A stretch of 64,000 nucleotides of DNA from Siphlonurus alternatus (taxonomy: Eukaryota > Arthropoda > Insecta > Ephemeroptera > Siphlonuridae): positions 21,515,971-21,579,970 of the forward strand of contig OX463785.1 of the NCBI GenBank assembly GCA_949825025.1, given 5' to 3'. The position numbers were made by a program, and so were the translations under genes. Positions 26,749 through 39,702 of the stretch are shown here, one piece after another. The first letter of the stretch is position 1; every line of letters begins with the position of its first letter. Under the pieces are notes generated by a model. That model ran no database searches. It was given only the letters and a program-made list of their open reading frames with translations, and was not told where the DNA came from.

Positions 26749-27145
26749 TTTTTTTTTTTTTTTTTTTACAAGGATACACCCCTAAGAGCTTACAGCTCGC
26801 GGCGGGGTACTGGGTAGGGATAAGGTAGGGAACGGATAGTGGCCACGGCCTGCATGCTTACGCGTCCCAGCATTCGCTGAGGTGAGACTGAGGGAACCGT
26901 GGAAAACCTCAGTCAGGACGGACACCTCTACTTTTTCTCAATGGACCAAAGCGATGTCCAAAGCCTGGGGAACCACACACAAGTGCATCACTGCACTGGG
27001 TGGAAAGCGAGACGAATTTACCCCAGGGAGGGAGCAGCGTATTTTTTACTTGAAACGGTCATCTATCCAAGTACTAACCACGCTCGACGTAGCCTGACTT
27101 CGGTGATCTAACGAGAACCGGTCAATGCACTGCACCACGCTCGAC
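26749..27145 (-). mobile_element. SINE with 5S-rRNA-derived head, full length
   Basis: Read on the minus strand, the element starts with a segment (27145-27058) that aligns over its whole length with the 3' two thirds of 5S rRNA: ccggttctcgttagatcacc, gaagtcaggctacgtcgagc, gtggttagtacttggat, agatgacc. A middle domain follows (cctgactgaggttttccacg, gaatgctggga), then a 3' part ending tgtatccttg and an A-rich tail (poly-T at 26749-26767 on +). The retained box A and box C positions would give it an internal RNA polymerase III promoter. Short open frames within it are not genes. Confidence 0.85.
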
Positions 27146-28017
27146 CTCAAATGCGGTGGTTTTAATTTACAGGAATCATTAATCACTTCAGCTTTGGGTC
27201 TATTAGTACTTTAAAATTATATAAGCAACTTAATTATTTTTTAAGTAAAATTATATTAAGCTTGTATTAATTTTCTTTATTTAATATATTACTTATGTGT
27301 AATTTTCGTTTAGTATTCATATGAAGCTTCAAAGGAATATTCGAAATCAAGAAAGGTACCTCCAATTACAATTTACGGGTGTTTATTTGATATAAATATA
27401 ACTGCAATATGAAAGTGATTATTATTTATTATGACATATCATCGCCGAGTGCAAATTATTTATAAGGAGGTTAAAAAATTTAAACAATAAATTTACTGTC
27501 AACGAATGCAAGGCAAACTTCACAACCTTTATTTTTTTGCACTATAGACAGTCACGTGTCCTGAAAATTCCAAAAATAACAAAATAATTATGTGCTTGTC
27601 AATAAATTAAAAAAAAAAATGTGAATTAAATACAACTGTTTTATTACCCAAATACAGTGAAATAAATTTTCTGTTGAATTGAATGCAATTTGATTGAACA
27701 CGACAATTAGTATAATTAGTAAAATTTTATCCATACAGATCTTAGATAATTATTAAATGTAATCCTATAACTAAAGAATGGATGTATAACTTCAATAAAG
27801 TAGCGTGAACTTCAGTATAACATCCTGGGATTTGGCAACATGGCAGAGATGGTACATGAATTAATATGGAGCAATGAGGGAGAGGTCTGGATGAAAAAAA
27901 TTCCCCCACACTCCCACACGTCCCCTCGGATCAACAGCTGGGTGACGTCACAGGTCTTAATTATTAGACATGTCACCGCAAGTTGACCGCAGACTCCTTG
28001 GCGGTTTGTCACTACCG
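27146..28017. other. Gene-free stretch
   Basis: AT-rich until 27820; 27830-28017 is GC-richer and contains TGACGTCA (27943). The open frame there has no family match and runs into the family F element. Confidence 0.6.
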
Positions 28018-28412
28018 ACTCGAAACAAATTTCATCTTTTAAAGCTCTTCTCTCGTCTAATTTCCTCTTATTTTGCAAAATTTAAGAGGGAAAAAGACGA
28101 GAATACATCCACTTCTTGAGTATAAAATGTTAGAAATATTCTCTTCATTTCATCCTTACTTTGAGCGAAAATAAAATAGTGTTTTAGAGGTAAAAATATT
28201 AAGGGGCATTCACAAAGCCTAAGGGGTATTCACAAAGCCTTAAGGCCACAATTAAGGCTCAATAATTTAAGACTAGAAATTTTGGATCTAAAAAATACGT
28301 CTAAAATCAAGTTTTAAATTATTGAGCCTTAAATGTGGTCTTAAGACTTTGTGAATGCCCCTTATAAAGTTTAGATGCTTAAAAGGATGAGTTAAAGACG
28401 TAATTTTTCAAC
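28018..28412. mobile_element. Family F element split by a family E insertion
   Basis: Left part (aaatttcatcttttaaagct, tcctcttattttgcaa, ctcttcatttcatcctta) and right part (ggatgagttaaagacgtaat, ttttcaact) match the uninterrupted copy at 2937-3196 in order. The join is broken by the palindrome at 28201-28364. Confidence 0.8.
28201..28364. mobile_element. Palindromic MITE, family E-like, nested in F
   Basis: Ends aaggggcattcacaaag and ctttgtgaatgcccctt are perfect inverses, and the inner arms (aattaaggctcaataattt and inverse) also pair. The left end is duplicated: aaggggcattcacaaagcct is followed at once by the same 20 bp with one change. TA lies at both edges. Confidence 0.82.
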
Positions 28413-28482
28413 TAGGGCTTCTTCAAACCTTACCAGTTACCTCATTCGATGCATAAAAGTAATAATATTTCTGGAGGTGCAA

Positions 28483-28664
28483 TGGTACTTTTTAAAGAAT
28501 ACGCCCCTATGAGTTTGGAGCTCGAGGATGGGATAATGGATGTGGATAAGGGAAGGATGGTAGCTACGGCCTGTAACACGTCCCAATATTCACTGAGGAA
28601 ACCGTGGAAAAACCTTAGTCAGGACGGACAACTCTACTTTTTATCAATGGATCAAAGTGATTAA
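28483..28664 (-). mobile_element. SINE fragment, central and 3' parts
   Basis: Shares gctacggcctgtaacacgtc, ccgtggaaaaaccttagtca and ggacggacaactctactttt with the copy at 26749. 5S-like head absent. It lies between two family F elements. Confidence 0.75.
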
Positions 28665-28841
28665 AAGGTTATGGTGGTAGGTGGCTGAATTTTGTGTTAG
28701 CAATTATCGATTACATTTTTGAATATTTTCTATAATATGTTAATCTCAACAAATTTTTGAAGTTTTTGAGACAATCGGATAGCATCTAGAAATTAGATGC
28801 TATAGATAGCATCTAGAAATTATAATAAATATTCACTAATC

Positions 28842-29097
28842 CTATTATAAATACATCTTTTATTCACTTTTAGCGCATTTTTTTGTAACTATTGTGCATC
28901 ATTTCCGAGGAAAAAAGAGGGATGAAGACAAAATTACGTATTTTTTCCTCTTATTGAGCGTAAAATGTTAGAAGTATTGTCTCGCTTATTTTGAGCGATG
29001 AAGAAATTATATGTTTTTTAGTTTAAAAGATGCAATAAGATTAGGTTTAGACGTGTAAAGAATGAGTTGAAGACGTAATTTTTCAACAAGAGAATTC
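28842..29097. mobile_element. Family F element
   Basis: Same block order as the copy at 2937 (gacaaaattacgtatttttt, gtaaaatgttagaagtattg, attaggtttagacgtgtaaa, gacgtaatttttcaac). The two copies at 28018 and 28842 lie only about 430 bp apart in the same orientation. Confidence 0.75.
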
Positions 29098-30191
29098 TTT
29101 ACAATTGCAGCAATATCCGTCAATTGATTACACAAGTAAATTAATTGATTGCATCCCAACGAGCTAGACCCCTGTGTCACTTGCATTGTTGGATGACACT
29201 TGGCAACGTTTGCATTGTTAACTCATTACACCCACTTGGCCTTAATTAACGATGTAGTTGAACCCAGGCAATGGAGAACTCCCATAGGGAAAAACATTCA
29301 ACATGTCGTTAATGTAAAAATAATTATTCTCAGTTGATGATTTAAATGTTAGTTTTGTTCGAAATAAACAAATCAATATATTGATGATAATATAATATTT
29401 ATTTTAAAACTCCCTTGTCATTGAAAGGTTGAGATGAAGTGTAATGTTTTTACATGCATGTGTTTACCAGATGCGGTTATATAATGACTAAAGAGTGACT
29501 TAAATTAAAATTATATCAATGAGTTATGAGGCGTAACCAGTACTACAGAGCATAATTATATTTTATAATTAAATATTTAAAATTGATTATTTGTCCATAC
29601 ATTATTTTATCTTGAGGGAATTTTTGTACTTCGTGCAAATACAACATTTGAATATTACATTCGAGTGTTTTGATGCAAGTAAAAATATTTATTAATTACA
29701 TTTAAAATGCAATTATTAGCGACGCCGACTATGTATTGAAGATTCTTATTGTTAAATGAAGAAATGAACTCGATTTCATACATCTATTACGCAGTCGATA
29801 TAAACGAACTTTTTATTTATAATAATTATCTTCTCGTGCCAAAATTAAAAGCCACAAATTTAATTTGCTTTAATGCATTACATGGTTCATGCATGATTGT
29901 AATTTATATTTAAAATTATTAATTACTAGTATTAATAAAGAATGTAATGAAAATCTATTTACTACTTAAAATAAAATAATTTAATTTAGATTAAATTTAT
30001 TTGGCAATTAAATTTTACTATATCATTTAAAATTTAAAAAATATTTCAATAATAAAAAAAAATGAAATTAATTTCTTACCGTAATAATTGTTACATTTTC
30101 TTCTTTTTCTTTTCCTAGTCACTCTTTCATCACTACATTGTTTAATAGTGTTATTGTTGACTGTCTTAGCGTCATTGTTGTTATCTTTTAG

Positions 30192-30342
30192 GAAGAGCAA
30201 ATGCCCGGAGGAGTATTCTAGGATCTTCATGATCACAAGTCCCAACATTAACATTGCTACAGCCACATCACGACGGTCACTGTACCGAGGTACTGGGGGT
30301 CATCGGGTCAACACTGGAGTCAATATAGATATAGACACTTAA
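30192..30342 (+). CDS. Candidate 3'-terminal exon, unknown product
   Basis: A strong acceptor with a long pyrimidine tract (tgttgttatcttttag) precedes 151 nt that end at TAA. The frame reads KSKCPEEYSRIFMITSPNI, then ATATSRRSLYRGTGGHRVN and TGVNIDIDT. GC content is much higher than in the flanks. An open minus-strand frame also crosses it (MLMLGLVIMKILEYSSGH), with a weaker acceptor and no donor, so strand is not certain. I do not recognise either product. Confidence 0.33.
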
Positions 30343-33290
30343 TATTTGAAGTAGAGATATTTCAAAATGATTAGTAAAATAAAATGATTTTAATATTTCT
30401 TTATTTCAATTTTCAACATTTGTATTCATTAAATGAATTTACGTAAAAACAAGCAAATTTATAAATTTTTTTCTCATGAAATGTATTAATTATTTGCTGA
30501 AGGTTTTTATATATAAATAAAAAATTCATTTATATTGTTATATTAATTAATTATATAAAGTGTAATTTTTATAACATTATTGTATAATGAAAAATACAAA
30601 CTAAAATTTGAAATAATAAATATATTATAATAATTTATTTATTTTAATAATTAATTAAAACATTTTTATATTAAAAATAATTTGAAATATCTTACCACAC
30701 ACTATTATAAATTATAAAAGTATAAAAATATAAAATATTAAAATCTAATCTAAGAGTCACTTAAAAACTTCAATACTATCTAACTTCCATTAACTTAATA
30801 ATTAAATCCATTAAGGCCTAATTATTTATCAATTATGACGTCACTAAATTATCGTAGGCGGTATGTAAACACACAACAAAACGAAATACACTTGAACTGA
30901 TCTAACTTCTAATCTCATGTGAGCTAGTTGCGTGGTACATGGAGTGCCTCTCGCGGGGAAAGTTTAAGACGCTAATTCAATCTGTTCTATTCGTGGACTT
31001 CCCGTTGGTCCCCTCCTTCTAGCTAGTTGCCACCATCCGTCTGCTTTTATTACCACCAGACTTTCTGGTGACCGCTTACACTTTATCTCAATTTAATACT
31101 TTTTATGTAATTAACTTTTGTCATTTAGTCAAATTTTAGTGATTTTTTATGTAATTAGTAATAATATGCAGTATTTATGAATTGACTGTTGGATTGTATT
31201 AGTTACTACTAGAGTCTGCATTTTTTTTACTAATTTAATTTAAAAGTTTATTATTTTTTTTATTTATTTGGTAATTACTTGTACTGTACCTTAGACGAAT
31301 TGTTTGTTTTTTCGGCTTTTCTTATGTAATCATCGGAAAATATCTCTCGGAGTTCAGTCAATATCTTTCAAACTTTTTTTCATTTTTTTTTTTTATTTTT
31401 CGTAATTTAATATTGTTCCATAGATCGTGCGACCCTTAAATTTGCACTTTAAATGCATTTAATTGTAGTTATTCATATATATTAAATATGTTGCAGTAAT
31501 AAGAAGAAATTTAATTGTTGCATTACATAAATAAGAGCTTTACTTTAAGGTTTACATTTTTATTTGTTATTTTCTACCTGACTGCATTGTATAGTTGATT
31601 ACGAATAAAATAGATACCGAATTAAGTAACAATTACTGTTAGATGCTTTCAGATTAATTGATTAAACTTTATATGTACTGCAACATTTGATTTGAAATTA
31701 AGCTTATAATATCACATTTATTCAAGTGTAATTTGCACAGACAAGTCATTCATTAAGATTAATGATGAGTTCAATGTCATAATCTTCGGTTGAGATATAA
31801 AGAGCTTATTATAACAAAACCATCAATGTAAAAGGTCAGACAGGTCAATTTATTCTTTGAAAACTAATTTTTTATACTACAGATAGTAATTAAGTTATCA
31901 ATATATTGCATGCAATTTGCTCTCAGATTATAAAATATGTATCCGCAAGGGGCTTCGTAAAAGAGATTGGGTAAAAAATATTTTGTTACTTTTTTACTGT
32001 TATTTTAAAAAATTATTCAAAAGGGTACATTTATTTCATAATTTTTCAGGGTTTATTACTATTTATCAATAATAAATAATTGGTCGTCTATGCATGGTGG
32101 TAGTCACTGAAAAGAAATATGTGAGATTAATTCATCGTTCTATAATGCATGTTGTACTCTTCTTTTATTTTATGATATACCGGAACAGAATTAAAATTTA
32201 TAATGAACTAAGCCCTTTACGTGAATATTTATAAATATTTGTTACAAGAAATTCAGATTCCTCTAGTTGATATTAAATTTAAACTTAAATTGTTCTCGGA
32301 TACAAAAAGGGAGGTTTTCTTAATAAAATCATCGAGCTAATATTTTAATTTAATTTGTAAATAACAATAATTATTAATATAATTTTGAAATGTACTGACT
32401 TTTTCAAGTAAAACTGACATTTTTTCGAATTAATATCATAAAAAACATCCGTTTTCCTACTATACATTGTTTGTACATGCCAATATTTGACTTTACGATA
32501 TAATTAATAACATCTTCAACAAAAATGATTAAGTATGAACTCTTGCTATTTTGTAGGCATTGTTAAATATTTTTGGCAACAACAACAGCAAGTAAGCACC
32601 AATCTATCACATTGTATGTCTTATTTTTTTTATTCCAAATTAATGACTTTTTTACTGACGTTTCCGCTTCACACAGCTGTACGCAACACCACACATTGTA
32701 AGAAAGACAATTTGAATTTTAAATTGTTCATAGCCAATAAATTTCAAATGAACTTAAATTAGTGAGACAGTTTTCTAGTCCAAAGTAACAGTTTTATTAT
32801 AAATATTATATTTCACTGAAAATTTGGTTTAATTTTAACAAGTGATGAATTTTATTGATTAATTTTCAATTGAAATTATTGTAATTTATATTTTTAGTGC
32901 CATGATTTGTCTTCAAATCCCTTTTATTGGGTAATGAGTACTATTTACTGCAAAGGGTACTTACCTAATATATTCCAAGGCAAAGTATGACTAATATTTT
33001 GGCAATTCAAACTTCAACTACAGCTGTGAGTACAGAGTTCACTAACATTTACTGGCAACAATAAACACCATGTTGTGCAAATTGACCACTTAAAATCTTT
33101 CACAAAACACATATTTTATACCACTTTAAAAATATCAAAATTGCAGAAATAATTCATTTTATAAAGTCATGCATAATGTTAAATAAAATATAATAGTGAA
33201 AATTGCAATATGCTAAATTATTGACTTTTAACTTTTAAATGTATTTTTTCATTATATTAATTAGTAGCATTTGTAATTAGCTTAATTGTA
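30343..33290. other. Gene-free stretch with one island
   Basis: Very AT-rich to 30830; an island at 30920-31080 (gtggtacatggagtgcctct, cttcccgttggtcccctcc) has no clear exon. The remainder to 33290 shows nothing recognisable. Confidence 0.6.
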
Positions 33291-33465
33291 TACACCTCAA
33301 GCTATCATGAACGTTACCCCTGGGTGTTACCAAGCAGTCTATGTAGAAATGGTACAGTTGAGTGTTAGAGTGACTTCTAAATTACAAAATCTGTACATTC
33401 AGCAAGGTCTCTTGGAGTAAATCAGGTAGGGGTAAATTTCTTGTCATCCCACAGAGTTTCTATGT
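33291..33465. mobile_element. Decayed family D MITE
   Basis: Starts tacacctcaa, followed by atgaacgttacccctgg and agcagtctatgtagaaat, and later taaattacaaaatctgtaca, all in the order seen in other family D copies. The right end is poorly preserved. Confidence 0.65.
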
Positions 33466-34099
33466 GTCATATATTATAGAATTCTATAATAGAAAATTAT
33501 AAACTTGGCCACCGTATGCCTAGCTTGCTGTATTTCTAAACTTTGGTGACTAACATTCTGGCAACATTAGCCTTTAGTAATTTAGAAAACATCCGAGTTA
33601 TTTACGAGAGAACTGATGGACGGTAAAAAAAAATAATTAACTTATATCAAAATAAAGACGAGATAAATAGTTAACCTTTAATACTTAAAATAGAATTATG
33701 TATTCAAAAATATTTGTCCTTATGCACCACTAAATGAACAATACTTAACTTTTAATAAATAAAATGCAATTATATATTTTGGTGCTCAAAAGTAAGTAAA
33801 GTTAATGTAATATTAGGCAATAACAAAATTAAACGTTTAATCACAAAGTATTTAATATTTAAATATCGCAAGGCCTATAATAAGTTAGAGCATACTTTTT
33901 CCCGATTGGCATTTAGGAACTTTTTATTATTTATTAGTAATTAAGAAAGGATAATTTTATTGAAGTATAATGCATACTAATATACTCTAATATTTATTTT
34001 ATTAATTAAAAAGTTGAAAATGAATTAATCACATTTATCATAACATCAATGCAGTGGGTGAATGTGCGCATTTTGTGTATGGACTTTCGTCTTTTACAT

Positions 34100-34195
34100 T
34101 CACCAATTGGGTTATGGGTATTTTTTATTTATTATTATTTTCCCTCCAAGTTATGTATTTTTAACCCAATAAACAATTATTATTATTATTAATTA
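34100..34195 (+). mobile_element. Retroposon 3' tail with (ATT)n
   Basis: ttgggttatgggtatttttt is followed by ccaataaacaattattatt, the style of a LINE-type tail. Body missing. Confidence 0.4.
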
Positions 34196-35052
34196 TTATA
34201 ATGCATCATCATATTCTTTTCAGAAAACAGAAAATACCATATTCTTCAAACACTCGGTAGAATATTTCAATATTGTAAATTATTTTGAACCCCTTATGCA
34301 AGACAATTATTGATTTTTAATGAGAGAAAACAAATATTATATTATATCTCTTTTCAATTAATATGAAAAGGAATATATTACGAACATATTCAATATACTG
34401 ACTTTAATAATTTTGTTTACATTTACAAAAGTTATTTACAATGATTTTGATCTTTTATATTTGAAATATGAAAATTTAATGCATGGGCTAATAATTTTTT
34501 TATATGCTAGCTTCTTTTATTAAACTCCAGAAAAGCGTATGCATGCGCCTTTTTTACTTATAAGAAAATATAATTTTGTTGATACTATAATATTTTTGTT
34601 ATTAATTAAAATTATGAAAATTAATTAATCACTTTTACCATGGATATAACCGCGGTCATATTCTTTTCAGAAAACGAAAAAATAATATTATTTTCTTCAA
34701 AAACTGGATAGAGTATACAAATAGTGTAAAATATTTGAAACCACCGATGCAAAACATGATTTTAATGAGAGAAAACAAAAATATTTATATATTCTTTTTC
34801 TTTCAATGAATTTGAAAAGGATATTAATACGAACATATTCAATACTGACTTCAATAATTTGATATATATTTACAAAGGTTGTCACAAAAACTCGCGGTCG
34901 CAGCTGCCACCAGCCAGAAAAACATGATGAATCTATTTTTAACGTTGCGCTCATCCCAAGGGTAGTAAAAATTGGGGGCGACACAAAAAGTTGGGATTAG
35001 ATGGAGGTTGTGTTAAATAAAATAAGTAGAGCGTTTTTTTTTTCTTTTTGGA

Positions 35053-35065
35053 GGGGGGGGGGGGG
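35053..35065. repeat. Poly(G) run beside poly(T)
   Basis: Thirteen G in a row directly follow a T-rich run. This is unusual in such AT-rich DNA and may be a sequencing or assembly weak point. Confidence 0.85.
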
Positions 35066-37356
35066 AAATGAAATATAGTATTTTACTGTGAAGAATGCAT
35101 AAAATGAAGAATTAATCAAATGCTTTATAGAAAAAATATCAAAGCTAATTTGATTAAAACTTTATATATATATAATGTACCATAAAAAAATGCACGATAA
35201 AAAAATTATAGAAAAGGATTGGGGAGTTATATGTTTCTTTTGTCAAAATAATTATTTTAAAATCTTAAAATATACAGAGATTCATAGTTTTAGCTTCTCA
35301 GAAAAGTTTAAAAAATCAATTTTCAGTCAGAATTCTTTTACTGTAGTTTGCTTCCAGAGAAATTCTCGCTGTTGAACATTGATGTATTTACCTGCAGGTC
35401 CTTTGGTTTAAAAACCACTACCAAACTTTAGTCAATAACAACAATAAATATCACATGCTCAGATTGCAATGACGTCAGAGAAATTGGCAGTACTTTTCGT
35501 CAACAACAATATTGTTATGATAAAAATAATAATTGAAATTTAATATTATTGCCTACATCGCGTTGGTGCCGAGGATTATTAAGAAATGCATTATTCCCAT
35601 TTTAAATGCTCATTGCTCACTATCATCACTTTCGTAAGTAATCTTTACAATATTGACTACATACGCTATTTCTTAATTCATAAATACATAAAATTATAAA
35701 GAAAATGTATGAAATAAATTTTTATAATTAAAAAATATAAAAATATTTTGTTACAAAATATATATATTAAATATAAACAATATTTTTTATTTATTACAAA
35801 AAAATAAATAAAATTTAATTTATTAAATAATTTAAATTTTAAATAAGTGTTTTCTTATTAAATTATTAAAATTTACAACCAAAATTTACGTATATTTTTA
35901 AATTATCCCAACCCTTTTTATCTGCAACCGAGAACATTATAATTTGAAATGTGTCAATATCAATCTATATTAGATGACGTTAAGGAGTGACACGAGTGTA
36001 ATGAGAAACCGATGTAACTTATGTAACAGACCAACCCTCACACGGCTCAAAAACTTGAGTTGAAGAACATTTTCGACAAATGGAGACTTTTAATAGCCTC
36101 GGTTCTTTGTATGGTAGAGAATGGTGATATATAAATATTAATTTACTTAATTAATATTTGTCTTTAATTACAAGTGAGCTAGCTGGAGTGGAAAAAAGGA
36201 AATGATGTTTATTTACTTTTAAACATTTAACAAAAGTAGATGAACTTATTTGTAACTCACAAAATACATGCAATGATATTTTAGTTCATTGCAGAGAATA
36301 AAAAACGTCCGGTAAGAAATATGTATTTTAAACTACCACTTATGTGATATAGTGTTTTTACGCTTTTGTATGTTATCCACACCCTTGTATGCTTTGTATA
36401 TATATATATATATATATTATATTTTTGTATTTTCATTGGGGGAAATAAATAAAATAAATAAATAAAAACTTTAAAATAAATATTAAAATTTCCTTTTTTT
36501 ATTATTAATTGCAGAAATACAGAAATCATTATAGAGTTCTGTTATAACAGTTAATAAATAATGAACAATCCATTGGCCCACTGTACTTCAATATTGTCGA
36601 ATCTTTTGGTTGCTTTTAGGCGTAATCATAAGCAACAAGCATTACGAGTTGTTTTTTAAAATATAATATGCATCAATAATCAATATTTATTTATAATTTT
36701 ATATTGACTAAAAAATAAATTTAACCAAAAACAATTTTGGAAACATAATTAAATTGTTTAAAAATTACTTTTAAAATTTTCAAGTTTTTAGAAATGCATA
36801 AATTTTGTTTTAAAACCGTAATTGTATTGTAACAACAATTAATTAATAACTAGAACAAGGTTATTTTACAAGATAGTTCCTAACATGCAGAATGCCGAGA
36901 TTGCTAGTCCAGCTCGATGTACAGAGGTGCCCGCAAAGAGAGGCTGAAATTTAAAATTAGACCAGACGAGAATAGCGCGAGGCCCGGCAGCGAGTTGGCA
37001 TCGAACCAAAGACTTGAGAGAGAGAGGAATATTTTCAAACTTATACATGCCTGCATTGCATGCAAGTTCAATAAGTTGCCTAACATTCAGGGGTTGCATG
37101 GAGAAGGTTGTTATATTGCAATGTCATGGCTCCGAATTAAATTAAATAAAATTAATATTAATAAATAAGTATTAAATAAAAAAATTGCGAGGTAAATATG
37201 TTTAGTTTTAAACTGGAAATACATCACTATAATAAACAATGAAAAATTTTAAACGTTGATCTCTAAAATAAAATTCATGTAATTTAATTAAGAAAATAAT
37301 TATTGTTTACTAACATTACAAATTTGAATATTTAATGTTATATTACTATTAAATTA

Positions 37357-37359
37357 AAA

Positions 37360-37450
<91 letters not shown>
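37357..37450. repeat. (AAAT)n microsatellite
   Basis: About 94 bp of pure AAAT tetranucleotide in an AT-rich gene-free stretch. Confidence 0.97.
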
Positions 37451-39084
37451 GTGAAATATTTTTACATTACTAAATTATAATTTTAAAATAATATATGTTT
37501 TAATTTTTATAATTATGTTTAACTATATTATGTATTTTTAATAACCAATCTGTTCATTATTAGATTTATTACCTAAGAAGAAATCATTTCTTGTTCCTCA
37601 TTTCGAATTTTAACGATCAACAATGAATAACCCCCACAAAGAGCTGGATGCGGTTCTATCTCCTGGGTAGTTCACTTTAAGCTTAATAATCTCGATTGTC
37701 ATGATAAAATTTACCTTATAATTCAATTGTTTGCCTTTCAATACATTTTAACGTAATAATATTAAATTCCCAATCACAAATTGAAGAGAACTCCCCACTA
37801 ATAATTTAATCCACAATCGTTTCTTCTACTCTAATTAAACGGCCCATTGACAAAGGATTCAGGGATATAACGATGCTTCCTAAAATGCTTGACTTAAAGA
37901 AACTTCTTTGAATTTTTTGATGCACTTAATTAAAATAAAATGCAGTAAAAACGTAGAAAGTTTGTTATTTATTTACCACTACACAGGATGTAAATGACAT
38001 TATTTTTAAAGACATTTTTGACAGGTAAAAATGTTTTTTTTTACCAACAAAAAAATCGTGACTCGTGATTGGTGGATTTTTTTTTGGCTAGCAGCCTAGA
38101 ATTGCTACAAATATAGAGAACCATCTTGAAGATAAAAAAAGAATACAAAAATCCTCCCCTAGTGTTTTTAAAAGAAACAACAGCTGCAGCCTAACAGGGA
38201 GGTTTAAAGAATAAAAAAAAAATATATTCAACGTGTGGGGATGAGTTTGAGGTTTTCTCAGAAACCATCAGGGAAATACAACGTAATTTGATTTGAATTT
38301 AACGTTATTGAACTTGCTTCACTTCAATTAGACTTCTTGTTGCGATGTACAACTATAGAGACAATACTATAATGTAACTCTCGGAATTAAAAACAACGAA
38401 GATATACAGATTTGTATTTGTAGAGGTTAGGAGATTCATATTCACATATAAAGTATTTCATTTTTCTATGCCTTCATAATTACATTATAGATACTGGTAA
38501 TTGGCTACATGTAAATAATAGGTGGAATCGGGTAGACTTTTTGTGATACTCCGAATTAATACATACTATTTCTGATCTATATAATATGCCTTAAATTAAT
38601 ATTGATATATTTTTGCCATTTCAGGCATGCTATTAGGATAGTTGCATTGACTATTCGGCCTTTTAATATTCATTTAACATAATTAATTATTATAGACAAT
38701 ATTAATCAATTATAATTTGTTTATTGTTGCATATAAACAATTATTTTTGAATTATTGAATTTTTATAAAATTAAAATGTAATAAAATATAATTATTAAAA
38801 TAAAATAAAATTAATTAAATACAAGTAAATTAATTAATTGCTGTGTAGAAATTTTAAAAAATAAAAATGAGTCAACGTTACATTTTTCTAAGAATTTTCT
38901 ACATTCTGAATATATCGACCAGGTGTTAACCAATCAGAACGCGAGGTTGAGGTCACGTGATGTGATCTTTGCCAAGTGGGATGCTGCGCTAGATCTCCTG
39001 GACCAGAGACCTCACTAGTGACATCTGGTGGCCAAATCGTGAATTACTTTGCTCACCAGACACGATCACGAGCCCTCTGTGGGT

Positions 39085-39300
39085 ATCGTGATGAACGTGC
39101 ACGAGTGTAAAGTACGAGTCACAGAAACAGCGATACACGTCATGACGTCATAGAGTAATGCACGAGTCACAGATAAGGTGATATTAGGCAAGGAATGATG
39201 CACGAATGTAAAGTAAGAGTCACGAAAATCAGTTATGCAAATGATGACGTCATAGAAGAAATGTAATTGTAAAGTACAAGTCACAGACAGGGTGATAATT
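39085..39300. promoter_or_regulatory. Repeated CRE/AP-1 cluster, possible enhancer
   Basis: Four imperfect units of about 50 bp, each with gtaaagta(c/a)gagtcac or its relative. The block holds two TGACGTCA sites (39143, 39245), four GAGTCAC/AAGTCAC bZIP half-sites, and an octamer ATGCAAAT. Just upstream (38930-38960) lie CCAATCAG and TCACGTGA. The sites are real; enhancer function is inference, and a simple degenerate minisatellite is the alternative. Confidence 0.45.
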
Positions 39301-39702
39301 GTGATGAGAATGGAATAGCTTTACTGGTGAGGCTCTCCGTTCTTTCACATCTAAACCCGAACGCTTCTGCGAATCGAGTCACTTTCAAATTTCATTTTGT
39401 GATTTAGTTATTGAGTGTTATTGAGTGTTGAGACGTTTAGATAAGAGTTATGTTATATTGATATTTATTTGGTTTGACATTTTAGGTTGCGTAATTCACA
39501 TGAAACGGTGTCAAACGACAATGGAATTTTGTCACATGTATATGACAATAAACGAATATTTTATTATCATCCGTTCATACTCATGGCATTATAGAGACCG
39601 TTCTTACTTCACTATTAACATATATATTATACGTATTTTATTATTTTTTTTTATCAAACCCTAACTGGTTACTTCTACTTACTAATTACTCACTAACAAT
39701 AA

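Larger units (their letters stand above)
33466..39084. other. Gene-free AT-rich stretch
   Basis: Apart from the retroposon tail, poly(G), (TA)n at 36397-36420 and (AAAT)n, the only feature is a GC-richer island at 36885-37020, open in several frames on both strands and therefore not assignable. Two related AT-rich segments at 34200-34460 and 34650-34880 (cattcttttcagaaaac and ttgtttaca-like blocks) look like an old tandem duplication. Confidence 0.55.

Noticed and set aside
26899..27111. Two overlapping + strand open frames with sensible composition
   Set aside because: Both are inside the SINE, on the strand opposite to its transcription.
27058..27145. 5S rRNA gene on the minus strand
   Set aside because: The 5' third of 5S is missing or diverged, several conserved bases differ, and it is fused to a SINE body.
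36866..37168. Open frames on both strands around a GC island
   Set aside because: Three overlapping frames on two strands are open, with no domain; I could not pick a coding strand.
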